Shown here in pieces: positions 1 to 10,700 of a stretch of DNA of 64,000 nucleotides. The DNA comes from Prorocentrum cordatum. Taxonomy: Eukaryota; Sar; Dinophyceae; Prorocentrales; Prorocentraceae. Below the pieces are notes generated by a model. It had not been told where the DNA came from. It searched no databases and saw only the letters and a list, made by a program, of their open reading frames with translations. Position 1 is the first letter of the stretch, and each line of letters starts with the position of its first letter. The translations under genes and the position numbers were made by a program. The stretch covers positions 78,813 to 142,812 of the forward strand of contig CAUYUJ010016300.1 in the NCBI GenBank assembly GCA_963575745.1. Direction: 5' to 3'.

Positions 1-190
1 TTTGCACCCCCCCAAGGGGGCCTCCGAGAGGGCCCGAAAAGGGAAGCAAGACGGCGCAAGAAACCGCCAGAACGGACGAAGAATGCCCCGAGATGGGTAA
101 ATTGCGCTCGAAGACGGCCAAGATGGCGTCAAATAGGCCCAAGAGAACTCCAAAACGCTTCAAGAGGGCACCTAAGCGGCCCCCAAGACA
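1..190. repeat. CCAAGA-type short-period repeat array (edge of window)
   Basis: Imperfect repeats built from CCCAAGAG, CCAAGACGGC and CCAAGATGGC words, about 10-11 bp apart. The same word family, in either orientation, recurs near 25.5-26.06, 28.12-28.64, 30.86-31.8, 38.24-38.32, 40.36-40.93 and 60.56-61.08 kb. The array is truncated by the window edge. It has no convincing coding content. Confidence 0.7.
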
Positions 191-1380
191 AAATCATAGA
201 TTTGCTTGCGAGGTTTCTGACTGATTTTCCGGCTTCCGCCTTTTCGAGCTAACAACGGGGCTCAAGACTGTTCTGGGGACTTTCGAGCTCCTCCGGGCAC
301 GGCCCGAGCGGCTCCCGACAGGGCCCCAAGACAGCCCGTGGAGGGCCCAAGAGAGCCTCCCTGTCCTCCCTCCTTCTCCTCCCGCCCCTTCCCTGCAGCC
401 CCGCCACGGAAAGCAGCCACAAAGCGGCGCGAACGGTCCCGGCACTGGGGCTCTAGACCCCCAGATTCTCTCCGCGGCAGCTCTCGAGCCGGATCGATGC
501 TACGAGGGCCCCAGGACCCTGTTCGCGCACGGCGAGGACGCCGGCATGCGGTGATGGGTTACGCGCAGGCACGCGTACATTAACACCCTTGGGAGGGGGA
601 GAGAGGGAAGGAGACCGCGACGGGAGAAGGACAAGGATGATGGTTTTGTGGCAAGGCGGCCACGCGCCCACTCCTCAGCGCGAGCCCCTGCGGGGCTCGC
701 GCTGGCACGGCGCGCAGCACGAGGCTGCGCGCCTTTCCGGCACGCTCGCTGGCCCATCGGCCACCATCAAAGCAAAACCAACAGCGCAGCCAAAAGAAGT
801 GGCCGCTTGCCTGCAAAAGCGTGGCCTCCCGGGGCGAACGCTGGGCCGCTTCGGCGAGCTCGCCGACGCGTGGCAGCCGCCGTGCTGCCGTGTGCGAAGG
901 CGGCGCTGCGCACCGAGTAAGAAGCAAGGCACGGAAAAGGCAAGAGGCCCAGGTTGGCGGCCGCGTGGCCGCCCAGGACGCGGGCGCCCAGGACGCGGGC
1001 GCTCAGGAGGAGTCGTTGGGCTCCTCCTCGGGGCCCCGGGAGTCCAGTGCCAGCCATTTCCCGGCTCGCGGCCCCCAAGCTGGGGCCGCGTCCGGCGCCT
1101 GAGGGAGGCGAGTCCAGGGGCAGCCCGTTGCCCGGGTCACCGCCCCAGGAGGTGCGGGGGGCAGTGTCCGACGCCTGACAGACGCGGGACTGGGCGCACG
1201 GGGGAGAGGGGGTGGGGCGCTGCGTTGCACACGCAGAAGTGGCGCCAGAGGCGCAAAGAGCAAAATGCCTGAAGTGGACAAGTGCATGCCCCCTTCAGCG
1301 AATTGCGATGCCGCGCTCCACGCGGCCCAAGCCTCGGAACCCTGGCCAAGCTTGGGCTGGAAAGGGAGACCTGGCCCCAT
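191..1380. other. GC-rich intergenic DNA, no gene seen
   Basis: Open frames run on several strands here only because stop codons are rare at this GC content. None shows a recognisable motif or a consistent coding pattern. No RNA gene or clear repeat was seen. Confidence 0.5.
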
Positions 1381-1436
1381 ACTACCCCGGCGCTCCTAGT
1401 GGCCTAACCCCTCGCCGCGCCGGGGACGTTGGCAGC

Positions 1437-2985
1437 TCAGCGCCGCCCGTCTGCTGAGCTCCTCCCTCGCAGGTGCTGGGAGCTCTTGCCCTCCTTCGCC
1501 TTGCCGCTCCTCTGCTTGCCTTCGCCATCGCCCCCCTTGCTGCCCTTGGCAGCTGCCCTGCGGCTCGCCTGCACGCGCTTGCCACCGCGCGGTGCGTAGA
1601 ACGACCCGTCGGGCTTCCTCTTGCAGCCCTTGGGGGTCGGCCGCTGGCGGGGGATGGAGCGGCTGCGCCTCCGCGGGGACCGCGCCACGCGGTCGTCTCG
1701 CTCGCGCGGAGACCAGATGCCGGGGGCCAGTCTGGGGCCACCGCTGGCTGCCCGTCCTCGCTGGCCTCCTGCTTCGCGCGCAGCGGCTCCTTGCTCTCCT
1801 CCTCGTCCTCCTCCTCGTCCTCCTCCTCCTCCTCCTCCTCCTCCTCCTCCTCCTCTGCGCCCCGCTCGAAGGGGCCATCTGGGCCGATGTCGTCCACGGG
1901 CACCTCCTCCTCCTCCTCCTCGCTGGCCTTGCTCTCCTCCTCGTCCTCCTCCTCGCCATCCTGGCTGGAGTCGCCCGGCTGGGCCCGCGCCGCTTCCTCC
2001 GCCGTGAGCTTGCAGTAGTTGCACAGCGAGAGGTCGCAGCTCTTGCAGTACCTCCGCAGCGTCCCGGCGTTCGCCTCGCGCCCTTTGCAGTCGGGCGACC
2101 CCATGCTGGGTGCAGATCCAGTCCCGCCCCAGGCACCGGTATGTGCTCCAGCGCATCGGCTTCCCGCGCGACTCGCAGTCCGGGTACTCCGGCACCGTCT
2201 CCCCCTCACCGTCCGAGCTTGCACCCGCCGCGGGCGGTTCCGAAGCCCACTGCGCCACGACCTGCTAGTCGTCACTCTCGAAGAAGCGGCACCCCGTGCG
2301 CAGCGCTCCCAACGCGCGCTGCGCGTCCTCGTGGAGCTCGAGCTCGCGCGGCACCATGAGCTCCCTCTTCCACCGCGCATCGTAGACGAACGCCGCGTGG
2401 ACCACCGCCCCGCAGGACGTGAACAACTCCCCGAGGCTGCCCATCCTGACCTTGCCCGGGACCCGGGGCGACCTGATCGCTGGCTCCCCCGAGCTCGCGC
2501 TGGCACTCCTCCGACGCCGGCTGCGGGCGCGGGACAGCGGCCTGGCTTCGCCCGTCGTGCCCGCGCGGCAGGCCGCCATCTCCTCCTCGGGGCGATCGCG
2601 CCTGGGTGCTCTCGCGCATGGGCCTCCGGCGGGGGGGGAAACCTCCGCGCCGCCGCGGCTCCTCCTGTCCCCTGGCCCCCACCTGCGCGCCTCCCGTGGC
2701 GCGCGCCTCGGAGCCCGACGGCTGGCCTCGGGGTCCTCGCGCGGCGGGGCCACCTCGCGCGCCCTGCCGGACGCGGGGCCGGGGCCCCCGCCCTGTCCTC
2801 CGCCGCGGCCGGCCCCTGTGGCCTCGCCCGCTTTCTGCTGGGCCGGCGCTGGGCTCGCCGTCCTCGGCAAGCGGAGTGGCGCCGGGGCCCGGGGCGTTTT
2901 GGGGGCCCGCCTGCGCCACTGCCCGCGCCAAGTTCGCGTCGACTGGGTTGCTCGCCTCCTCCTCGCATCGCATCGCATCGCATAG
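1437..2985 (-). pseudogene. Broken gene with Cys-rich segment and poly-Glu tract
   Basis: Reading right to left, three frames contribute. One starts near 2985 with an Ala/Pro/Gly-rich region. A better-looking protein segment starts at the ATG at 2442-2444 (MGSLGELFTSCGAVVHAAF). An in-frame TAG at 2265-2267 interrupts it just after GCRFFESDD, and the frame continues as QVVAQWASEPPA. A frame change near 2110 leads into a Cys-rich stretch (DCKGREANAGTLRRYCKSC, then LCNYCKL) and an acidic run coded by (CCT)n on the plus strand near 1796-1856. The frame returns near 1700 to a basic tail ending at 1437. The paired cysteines suggest metal binding, but I do not recognise the family. A 60-bp piece around VDDIGPDGPFER recurs near 22.70-22.76 kb, so the sequence is repeated. 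At least one stop and two frame changes make it non-functional as it stands, unless introns are involved. Confidence 0.5.
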
Positions 2986-3059
2986 GTGAGGCTGGAAGTC
3001 CGCAGCCTGTACAAGGGTGAAGCCGAGCAGGGCAAAAGAACAGAGTTCGAATTCACGCA

Positions 3060-3064
<5 letters not shown>

Positions 3065-3127
<63 letters not shown>

Positions 3128-3136
3128 AAAAAAAAA
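3065..3136. repeat. (AG)n microsatellite followed by A9
   Basis: A near-perfect AG dinucleotide run to about 3124, then AAC and nine A. Read on the minus strand, T9 and (TC)n follow 10 nt after the stop codon of the methyltransferase-like ORF. This is probably the 3' tail of the minus-strand LINE or its target site. Confidence 0.8.
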
Positions 3137-3146
3137 AGGCCCAGGC

Positions 3147-4115
3147 CTAGCCCTGGCTGCCGCGAGGGCGATTTGTAGACCCGTGAGCCATGCAGTCATC
3201 TGCCATCTGACGCTGAACGTAGGGGTCGAGCGGCACGTGGAAAGCCGCCGCCCAATCGGGCATATCCCACTCTGTTAAGGCGCCGCGCGCGCTGGTGAAC
3301 GTGAGATGGATATCAGCAAGCAGAGAAGAAGCGAGATGACGGCAGAGGGCGCTAGGATAGACTTTGGCACGACCAGTCGTCCAGGATCGATCGCTGTTAA
3401 GCCCAAGAAGCGCCACATGCGCGCATCCCCCACAACGGCCCCTCCGAGGCCTGCAGTCCGTGAGCCCCCGAAGCGCAGGACAGTGAACCGAGAGAAGCCG
3501 CGTAGGCCTGAGGGATGAGCTGCCAAACTGGCACTGATCAATGTCGACAGTCTGGACGTGGGGCAGACGCGCAAGCCTCACCATCTCGGGGAGATACCAA
3601 GAGGAAGGGATGTCGGGCCGAGAGGCACGCGGGGCGGGATGCTCCATGATGCAAGGAACAGAATACCGCCAGCACTGATGAAGAAACAGAATCATCGTCT
3701 GCAGCAACGCATTGCCGAGACCCACCTGCTCCGCCTCACGGGGCCTCAGGAAGGGCAGGCCCCACAACTGATCAGGGGACCTGACGGGGCGAGGGGGCCG
3801 AGAGGTGCCCTCGCATGGGAGATGGCGCGCCGCGCTCCAGGTTTCGCACGGCGGCCCACCCAGAACACCCAAGACGTGCCCCTGGGCCACAAGACTCAGC
3901 CACAGACCCACCGTCTCAGGATCCGTGAGATCCCCTTTGGAAACAGAGTGCGCCACGTCAATGCTAAGAATGTAGACACGCATGGCATGCTGCTGCAACA
4001 ACTCCTCAAAATGCTGCTGAACGTCCTGTTCTCTGCGATGGCCAGAGAAGAGATGCAGCGCGAATCCCTGAGTCTGAGCCGGCGGGGCCTGGGGCCGAAG
4101 ACCAACGAGGGGTGG
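3147..4115 (-). pseudogene. C5-cytosine-methyltransferase-like C-terminal domain of LINE ORF2
   Basis: The frame ending at 3147 contains, in order, LHLFSGHRRE near 4052 (like the LFSG SAM-binding motif I), ILSIDVAHS (acidic residue at the motif II position), GDLTD (motif III position), GGPPCETWSAAR with Cys near 3848 (PPC, motif IV, the catalytic loop), CIMEHP (Glu at the motif VI position), DQCQFGSSSLRPTRLL and KVYPSALCRHLA. This is the order of C5-methyltransferase motifs, but the spacing is short and the classical ENV and QxRxR motifs are only approximate. I call it methyltransferase-like, with activity unproven. It is joined to the preceding zinc-finger frame by a shift near the G-run at 4108-4120 on the plus strand. 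Capture of cytosine methyltransferases by dinoflagellate retrotransposons is known; whether this is that family needs alignment. Confidence 0.65.
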
Positions 4116-4599
4116 GGGGGGCACCTTGCGGGGCAAGAGGGAGGTGCACAGCCGCCTGTTGGACAAGCGTAGCGGTGGGGAGGGCAGGCCCCTGGAGTCT
4201 AACAACGGGGAGACTCGCAAAATTGTCCTGCCTACCAAGAGCCCGGTTATTGCTGTGCTGCTTTTTGCGCTCAAGGACCTGCTCCTGGATCGACTCACTT
4301 GGGAGAGGGTGCGTAGCCTGCCACTGCAACAGGCTCTGTCTGCATATGTCGCGCCTATGGATGTGTTTCAACAAGCGAGCGTTGTCACGAAAATCCTGAA
4401 GACATGTCTGGCACACGTGTCCAGTCACGCAAAGCTCGGGGGCATCCTGGGACTTGTGAAACTAGGCACGGTGCATGCGAAGCTGCCGAAGCGAAGAATG
4501 CACGAACCCGCACTCATAGCAAAGAAAAGAGGCAGGCGGCGGCGGCGGCGGCGGAGCGGCAGCAATCGTTCCAGCAAGGATGCTGTCAAGTTTTTTAGT
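4116..4599 (-). pseudogene. C2H2-like zinc-finger linker of LINE ORF2
   Basis: After the RT thumb the frame runs through KKLDSILAG and a proline run to FLCYECGFVHSSLRQLRMH, a C-x2-C...H pattern. An in-frame TAG follows at 4462-4464. The same frame then resumes with GHVCQTCLQDFRDNARLLKH, a second C-x2-C...H finger. Two fingers between RT and the C-terminal domain suggest nucleic-acid binding, possibly target or RNA recognition. The TAG is a single lesion, since the frame is open on both sides. This segment occurs only once, after RT copy A, which helps define the internal duplication. Confidence 0.65.
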
Positions 4600-7500
4600 C
4601 CACTGATGGCGCTGAGCCTCTTGTCTCTGAACAAAGATGGAACTCTTAATGGCAGCATTGAGAGCAACTCTGAAGTCTCTTGGGCCACTGATAAGCCGAT
4701 GCGTCCACCCCTGGAAGACATCGCCCTCTGGTCGTTCCTCAGGACTGGTGCGTTGGTCAAGCCACGCAAAGTCCTGGCGAATGAGGGCCCCCCAGGAGCC
4801 ATCGACGTCCCAGAGAGTGTCCAGGAGCACCCTAAGAACGGGCGGCGCCCTATCGGGAAGCGAGACACGAAGCAAGTACCTGAGCCTGGCGACGGTCAGA
4901 ACAATACTTATGGGAAGCCGTTCGACACGGGAAATGATATCTTTGTACGCAGCCTGAAGTTCGAAATGGTTGCTCCTAGGGAGTCCAAGACCCGTGCGCT
5001 ACACCATAGCATGAGCGGCCTGAACTTTCTGCAGGAGAAGCGCAGAGAGAGGATCCCACGTGCAAGCAGCAAAGAGCAAGACAGAAGAGGAGAGGGCTTC
5101 GCTGAGAGTAACCCGGGCCTTCTGACTCAAAGCCTGTCGTTTCGCCACAGTCGCACGGATAGGTTTCAGCGCCTGTCTGGCGCCCGAGATTCTGGCAACG
5201 ATCTCGGGAGCCATTGAGCCCCCTCTGGTCGACCCTGACCCCGAGGACCTTGTGCGTGGCAACCACCTGCACCCTCACGTGCCACTTAGGGGAGGTAACG
5301 CGGGGAGTCTCCTCACAGAAAGCTTGAAGCCTGGCCGCCTTGGATCCCTTTCCACGAAAGGCGAGCATGACTACCGTCTTGTCTGGATTCAACTTCATTC
5401 CAAGACGGCTGACCCCCTCATACAAAATGTCAAGCGTTTGCTGCGTGGTTCCAAGAAGATCCTTCGCACGGGGGGTGGCATTAACGATGTGCATGTCATC
5501 AACAAACGAGGTGGAAGGGCGAGCATCTTCAGTGTCCTGGGGCCTGGCAAGGAGGGGGGGGGGCCGGCGGGAGCTCCCAATTGAGACCCCTGTCTTTCAT
5601 ATTGGAGTCGACAAAGAGATGCACCTTGGTAAACACAAGATTAAAGACATCGGTGGCAGGAATCGTGCCTGGCCTAGTGCCCGTACGCGGACGAACATAT
5701 CCCTGATTGCCCTCAGTCTTCCAAAACGCCCCAGACTGACTTTCTTGCAGGAGAGCAAGCAAATGGGAAGAGGGAAGCGTGTTCTCGAAGACAGGCCTGT
5801 CCGATTCTAGCTCGAGACCTACCGCATGAACAAGGGCAGGTGGCAAGTCACAAGTGAAAAGGATGTTAGAGATGTCATCCTGATCCTGCGGCAAGGAGAG
5901 AGCAAACTGTCTTATGACCGAATAGAACGCATTGGAGAGATCAAGCAATATAGCCGTGCTACTCGCCTTTCGGTGTTGAGCAGCCTTCCAATGCAACCTA
6001 ACCGCGTGCCCTGAGGTGTCACAAGACCGCCCAGGGAGACCACCCTGCTGAGAAGCCAACAGCGCCTGCTGGAGAAAATCCAGCGCTCGGCCTCGGACGA
6101 AGCGGTGATATAGTTTACCTATGGTGTTCGCCTTCAAGATATTGCGCTGATTGCGAGCTAGGAAGACTTCCTTAGCGCCTTTGCAGAACCAAGCAACACG
6201 ACCGTCTTTGAAGCCCAGCGGCTCCCTTCCTCCCATGGACGTCTTACAGAGCAGGGGCGAGACAAGGGCAGTCATTTCCTCGGGCGCAACATGTTGCAAG
6301 GCGTCACGCAGCCCATCAGGGCCCGCAGCAGTCGTCATAGAAGCCCTTCGCATTAGAAAGCGAACATCGAGATGGGTGGGAATACATTCTGAATCTAAAG
6401 AAGGAACTTGACCTGCAGCAGCGGCAGAGATGGGCTGCAAGGCAAGAGAGGCAGGAGCGAAGCACTTCCCATCCCACGCATGATGCTGTGTCTGCTCAAG
6501 AGGGTACTCAGATGGAAAATGAGGACTCCAACACTCGCATGCAACCCCTTCCTCAGCTCGAGGCCAAGGTAAAGAGCCAGTTGAGCAGGCCCCTCCGTTA
6601 TCCTCACTGTACCCTGGGCTCTTGAGTGACATCGGCGCGCTGCTCCCTCCATCCGAACTGTCGAAGTGGTCGAGGTCGCGGTTCGGGTTCGCGAGCGGGG
6701 GGGCGGCGGGCGCGGGCGCAGGCAGAGAGGTAGCGCCAGCAGCAGGAGAAGACACCGCTAGAGGAAGCTGCATCGCACATGATGAGGCAGAAAGTCCGTA
6801 GCCTGTACTGGCGTCGTGCCTCCTGTCAGTCCCGGGAAAAGAATGCCACGAACTGGGGAAGCCTGAGTACAAGCAGGAGCGGGAGCCAGGGGAAGAGGCG
6901 TCTTGTTGTAGTATGCAACAACCTCTTGATCGGTGAGAGCCTGGGCTTTCTCAATACCCCCGAAGAACTCTTGCATATGCTGCGCCACAAGATCGGAGGA
7001 GGCAAGCGGGTTACCCTGGTCGTCAAGCACGCATGGGAAGGCCGTGGGCTTTCTGTTGCGCCCCCCGAAACGCAGGAGCTTATGATACCTTTGCCAGGCC
7101 TGCCTGGCCATGCCCCCGTCGACAGAGAGTTGAGCCCCCTGAGCAATCCCTTCAAGAAAACGACACCTGTCTTTTTCGAGTTGGTTGGCAAGAACATGCT
7201 TGGAACGTAATGAACGAGTGAAGGGCAAGAGTAAACTCGTCATGCTGCGCAGTTCCGTTGAGACATCGAAGGGCCACCTGCCGCGCTAAAGTGTAGAGGG
7301 CGTCCCATGGGGGGTCCTGGAGCTCCCTAAATCCCTTGCCAAGGTCCCCACTGGTCCACCGACCAGCACAGTGCAAGATAATCCTCGAAACCGTTGCACC
7401 AGGAGGCAGGACAGAGGGACGCGACACCTTGCGCAAAACGCGAAGAACTCCACGGCGAGCAAGCACAAGCAGATGGGAGGAGGCAGAGATGTAAGACTGC

Positions 7501-7690
7501 CTAGGACGACTGCCTATGCGGGTGAAGGCTTCCTTCGCAGCTTGGTTGACCTGCTTGGCGGCCAAAGCCATATGTTCCGATGGGGAAACAGACCATTCGA
7601 TGGGGGCAAGCTCCTCCCGAAACTGAGACACCCTCTCGGGGTCCCTGAGAAGATCATCGTCCAGCCGTGTCGACGAGGCTTGGCGCACAG
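4600..7690 (-). pseudogene. Reverse transcriptase region, duplicated copy A
   Basis: Reverse transcriptase of the minus-strand LINE. Visible blocks are GPDGLRDAL, LARNQRNILKANTIGKLYHR, GGLPGRSCDTSG, AILLDLSNAFYSVIRQ (motif A, catalytic Asp), TGTRPGTIPATDVFNLVF (motif B), FVDDMHIVNA (motif C, codons at 5495-5506) and SRLGMKLNPDKTVVML (motif D). Motif C lies one frame away from motif B: the frame changes in the C-run that reads as G at about 5551-5562 on the plus strand. Two more frameshifts near 7208 (2-nt deletion relative to copy B) and 6830 break the N-terminal linker. The copy is about 90% or more identical to copy B by eye. Its left end joins the unique zinc-finger part; its right end fuses in frame to the thumb of copy B. 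Confidence 0.8.
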
Positions 7691-10600
7691 TCCACTGATG
7701 GCGCTGAGCCTCTTGTCTCTGAACAAATATGGAACTCTTAACGGCAGCATTGAGAGCAACTCTGAAGTCTCTTGGGCCACTGATATGCCGATGCATCCAT
7801 CCCTGCTCTGGTCGTTCCTCAGGACTGGCGTGTTGGTCAAGCCACTCAAAGTCCTGGCGAATGAGGGCCCCCCAGGAGCCATCGACGTCCCAGAGAGTGT
7901 CCAGGAGCACCCTAAGAACGGGCGGCGCCCTATCGGGAAGCGAGACACGAAGCAAGTACCTGAGCCTGGCGACGGTCAGAACAATACTTATGGGAAGCCG
8001 TTCGACACGGGAAATGATATCTTTGTACGCAACCTGAAGTTCGAAATGGTTGCTCTTAGGGAGTCCAAGAGCCGTGCGATACACCATAGCATGAGCGGCC
8101 TGAACTTTCTGTAAGAGAAGCGCAGAGAGAGGATCCCACGTGCAAGCAGCAAAGAGCAAGACAGAAGAGGAGAGGGCTTCGCTGAGAGTAACCTGGGCCT
8201 TCTGACTCAAAGCCTGTCGTTTCGCCACAGTCGCACGGATAGGTTTCAGCGCCTGTCTGGCGCCTGAGATTCTGGCAACGATCTCAGGAGCCATTGAGCC
8301 CCCCTGGTCGACCCTGACCCCGAGGACCTTGTGCATGGCAACCACCTGCACGCTCACGTGCCACTTAGGGGAGGTAACGCGGGGAGTCTCTTCACAGAAA
8401 GCTTGAAGCCTGGCCGCCTTGGATCCCTTTCCACGAAAGGCGAGCATGACTACCGTCTTGTCTGGATTCAACTTCATTCCAAGACGGCTGACCCCCTCAT
8501 ACAAAATGTCAAGCGTCTGCTGCGTGGTTCCAAGAAGATCCTTCGCACGGGGGGTGGGGGGCCGGCGGGGGCTCCCAAATGAGACCCCTGTCTTTCATAT
8601 TGGAGTCGACAAAGAGATGCACCTTGGTAAACACAAGATTAAAGACATCGGTGGCCGGAATCGTGCCTGGCCTAGTGCCCGTACGCGGACGAACATATCC
8701 CTGACTGCCCTCAGTCTTCCAAAAAGCCCCAGACTGACTTTCTTGCAGGAGAGCAAGCAAATGGGAAGAGGGAAGCGTGTTCTCGAAGACAGGCCTGTCC
8801 GATTCTAGCTCGAGACCTACCGCATGAACAAGGGCAGGTGGCAAGTCACAAGTGAGAAGGATGCGAGCGATGTCATCCTGATCCTGCGGCAAGGAGAGGG
8901 CAAACTGTCTTATGACCGAATAGAACGCATTGGAGAGATCAAGCAATATAGCCGTGCTACTCGCCTTTCGGTGTTGAGCAGCCTTCCAATGCAACCTAAC
9001 CACGTGCCCTGACGTGTCACAAGACCGCCCAGGGAGACCACCCTGCTGAGAAGCCAGCAGCGCCTGCTGGAGAAAATCCAGCGTTCGGCCTCGGACGAAG
9101 CGGTGATATCGTTTACCTATGGTGTTCGCCTTCAAGATATTGCGCTGATTGCGAGCTAGGAAGACTTCCTTAGCGCCTTTGCAGAACCAAGCAACACGAC
9201 CGTCTTTGAAGCCCAGCGGCTCCCTTCCTCCCATGGACGTCTTACAGAGCAGGGGCAAGAAAAGGGCAGTCATTTCCTCGGGCGCAACATGTTGCAAAGC
9301 GTAACGCAGCCCATCAGGGCCCGCAGCAGTCGTCATATAAGCCCTTCGCATTAGAAACCGAACATCGAGACGGGTGGGAACACATTCTGAATCTAAAGAA
9401 GGAACCTGACCTGCAGTAGCGGCAGAGAGGGGCTGCAAGGCAAGAGAGGCAGGAGCGAAGCACTTCCCATCCCACGCATAATGCTGTGTCTGCTCAAGAT
9501 GGTACTCAGATGGAAAATTGGGACTCCAACACTCGCATGCAACCCCTTCCTCAGCTCGAGGCCAAGGTAAAGAGCCAGTTGAGCAGGCCCCTCCGTTATC
9601 CTCACTGTACCCTGGGCTCTTGAGTGACATCGGCGCGCTGCTCCCTCCATCCGAATTGTCGAAGCGGTCGAGGTCGTGGTTCGGGTTCGCGAGCGGGGGG
9701 GCGGCGGGCGCGGGTGCAGGCAGAGAGGTAGCGCCAGCAGCAGGAGAAGACACCGCTAGAGGAAGCTGCATCGCACATGATGAGGCAGAAAGTCCGTAGC
9801 CTGTACCGGTGTCGTGCCTCCTGTCAGTCTCGGGAAAAGGGGCGCCACAAATTGGGGAAGCCTGAGTACAAGCAGGAGCGGGAGCCAGGGGAAGAGGCGT
9901 CTTGTTGTAGTTTTCAACAACCTCTTGATCGGTGAGAGCCTGGGCTTTCTCAATACCTCCGAAGAACTCTTGCATATGCTGCGCCACAAGATCGGAGGAG
10001 GCAAGCGGGTTACCCTGATCGTCAAGCATGTATGGGAAGGCCGTGGGCTTTTTGTTGCGCCCCCCGAAACGCAGGAGCTTATGATACCTTTGCCAGGCCT
10101 GCCTGGCCATGCCCCCGTCGACAGAGAGTTGTGCCCCCTGAGCAATCCCTTCAAGAAAACGACACCTGTCTTTTTCGAGCTGGTTGGCAAGAACATGCTT
10201 GGAACGTACAATGAACGAGTGAAGGGCAAGAGTAAACTCGTCATGATGCGCAGTTCCGTTGAGACATCGAAGGGCCACCTGCCGCGCTAAAGTGTAGAGG
10301 GCGTCCCATGGGGAGTCCTGGAGCTCCCTATATCCCTTGCCAAGGTCCCCACTGGTCCACCGACCAGCACAGTGCAAGAGAATCCTCGAAACCGTTGCAC
10401 CAGGAGGCAGGGCAGAGGGACGCGACACCTTGCGCAAAACGCGAAGAACTCCACGGCGAGCAAGCGCAAGCAGATGGGAGGAGGCAGAGATGTAAGACTG
10501 CCTAGGACGACTGCCTATGCGGGTGAAGGCCTCCTTCGCAGCTTAGTTGACCTGCTTGGTGGCCAAAGCCATATGTTCCGATGGGGAAACATACCATTCG

Positions 10601-10700
10601 ATGGGGGCAAGCTCCGAGAGACGTTCTCGAAACTGAGACACCCTCTCGGGGTCCCTGAGAAGATCATCGCCCAGCCGTGTCGACGAGGCTTGGCGCACAA
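7691..10700 (-). pseudogene. Reverse transcriptase region, duplicated copy B (motif C deleted)
   Basis: Same RT as copy A, with an uninterrupted frame from 10437 to 8509 covering GPDGLRYAL, the LDLSNAFYSV motif A (Asp near residue 500 of that frame) and the GTRPGTIP motif B. Copy B lacks 81 bp present in copy A. Breakpoints lie in G-rich runs near 8550-8560, and the lost piece contains the FVDD catalytic motif, so this copy cannot be an active polymerase. Downstream, the thumb frame (MYEGVSRLGMKLNPDKTVV from 8504) runs straight through the duplication junction into copy A. Upstream, one in-frame TAA at 10543 (CAA in copy A) separates it from the endonuclease. Twelve bases near 7802 are also missing relative to copy A. 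Confidence 0.8.

Noticed and set aside
5252-6014. Plus-strand open frames opposite the LINE (for example 4126-5217, 7371-8114)
   Set aside because: They are antisense shadows of the RT frames, whose motifs are clear on the minus strand.
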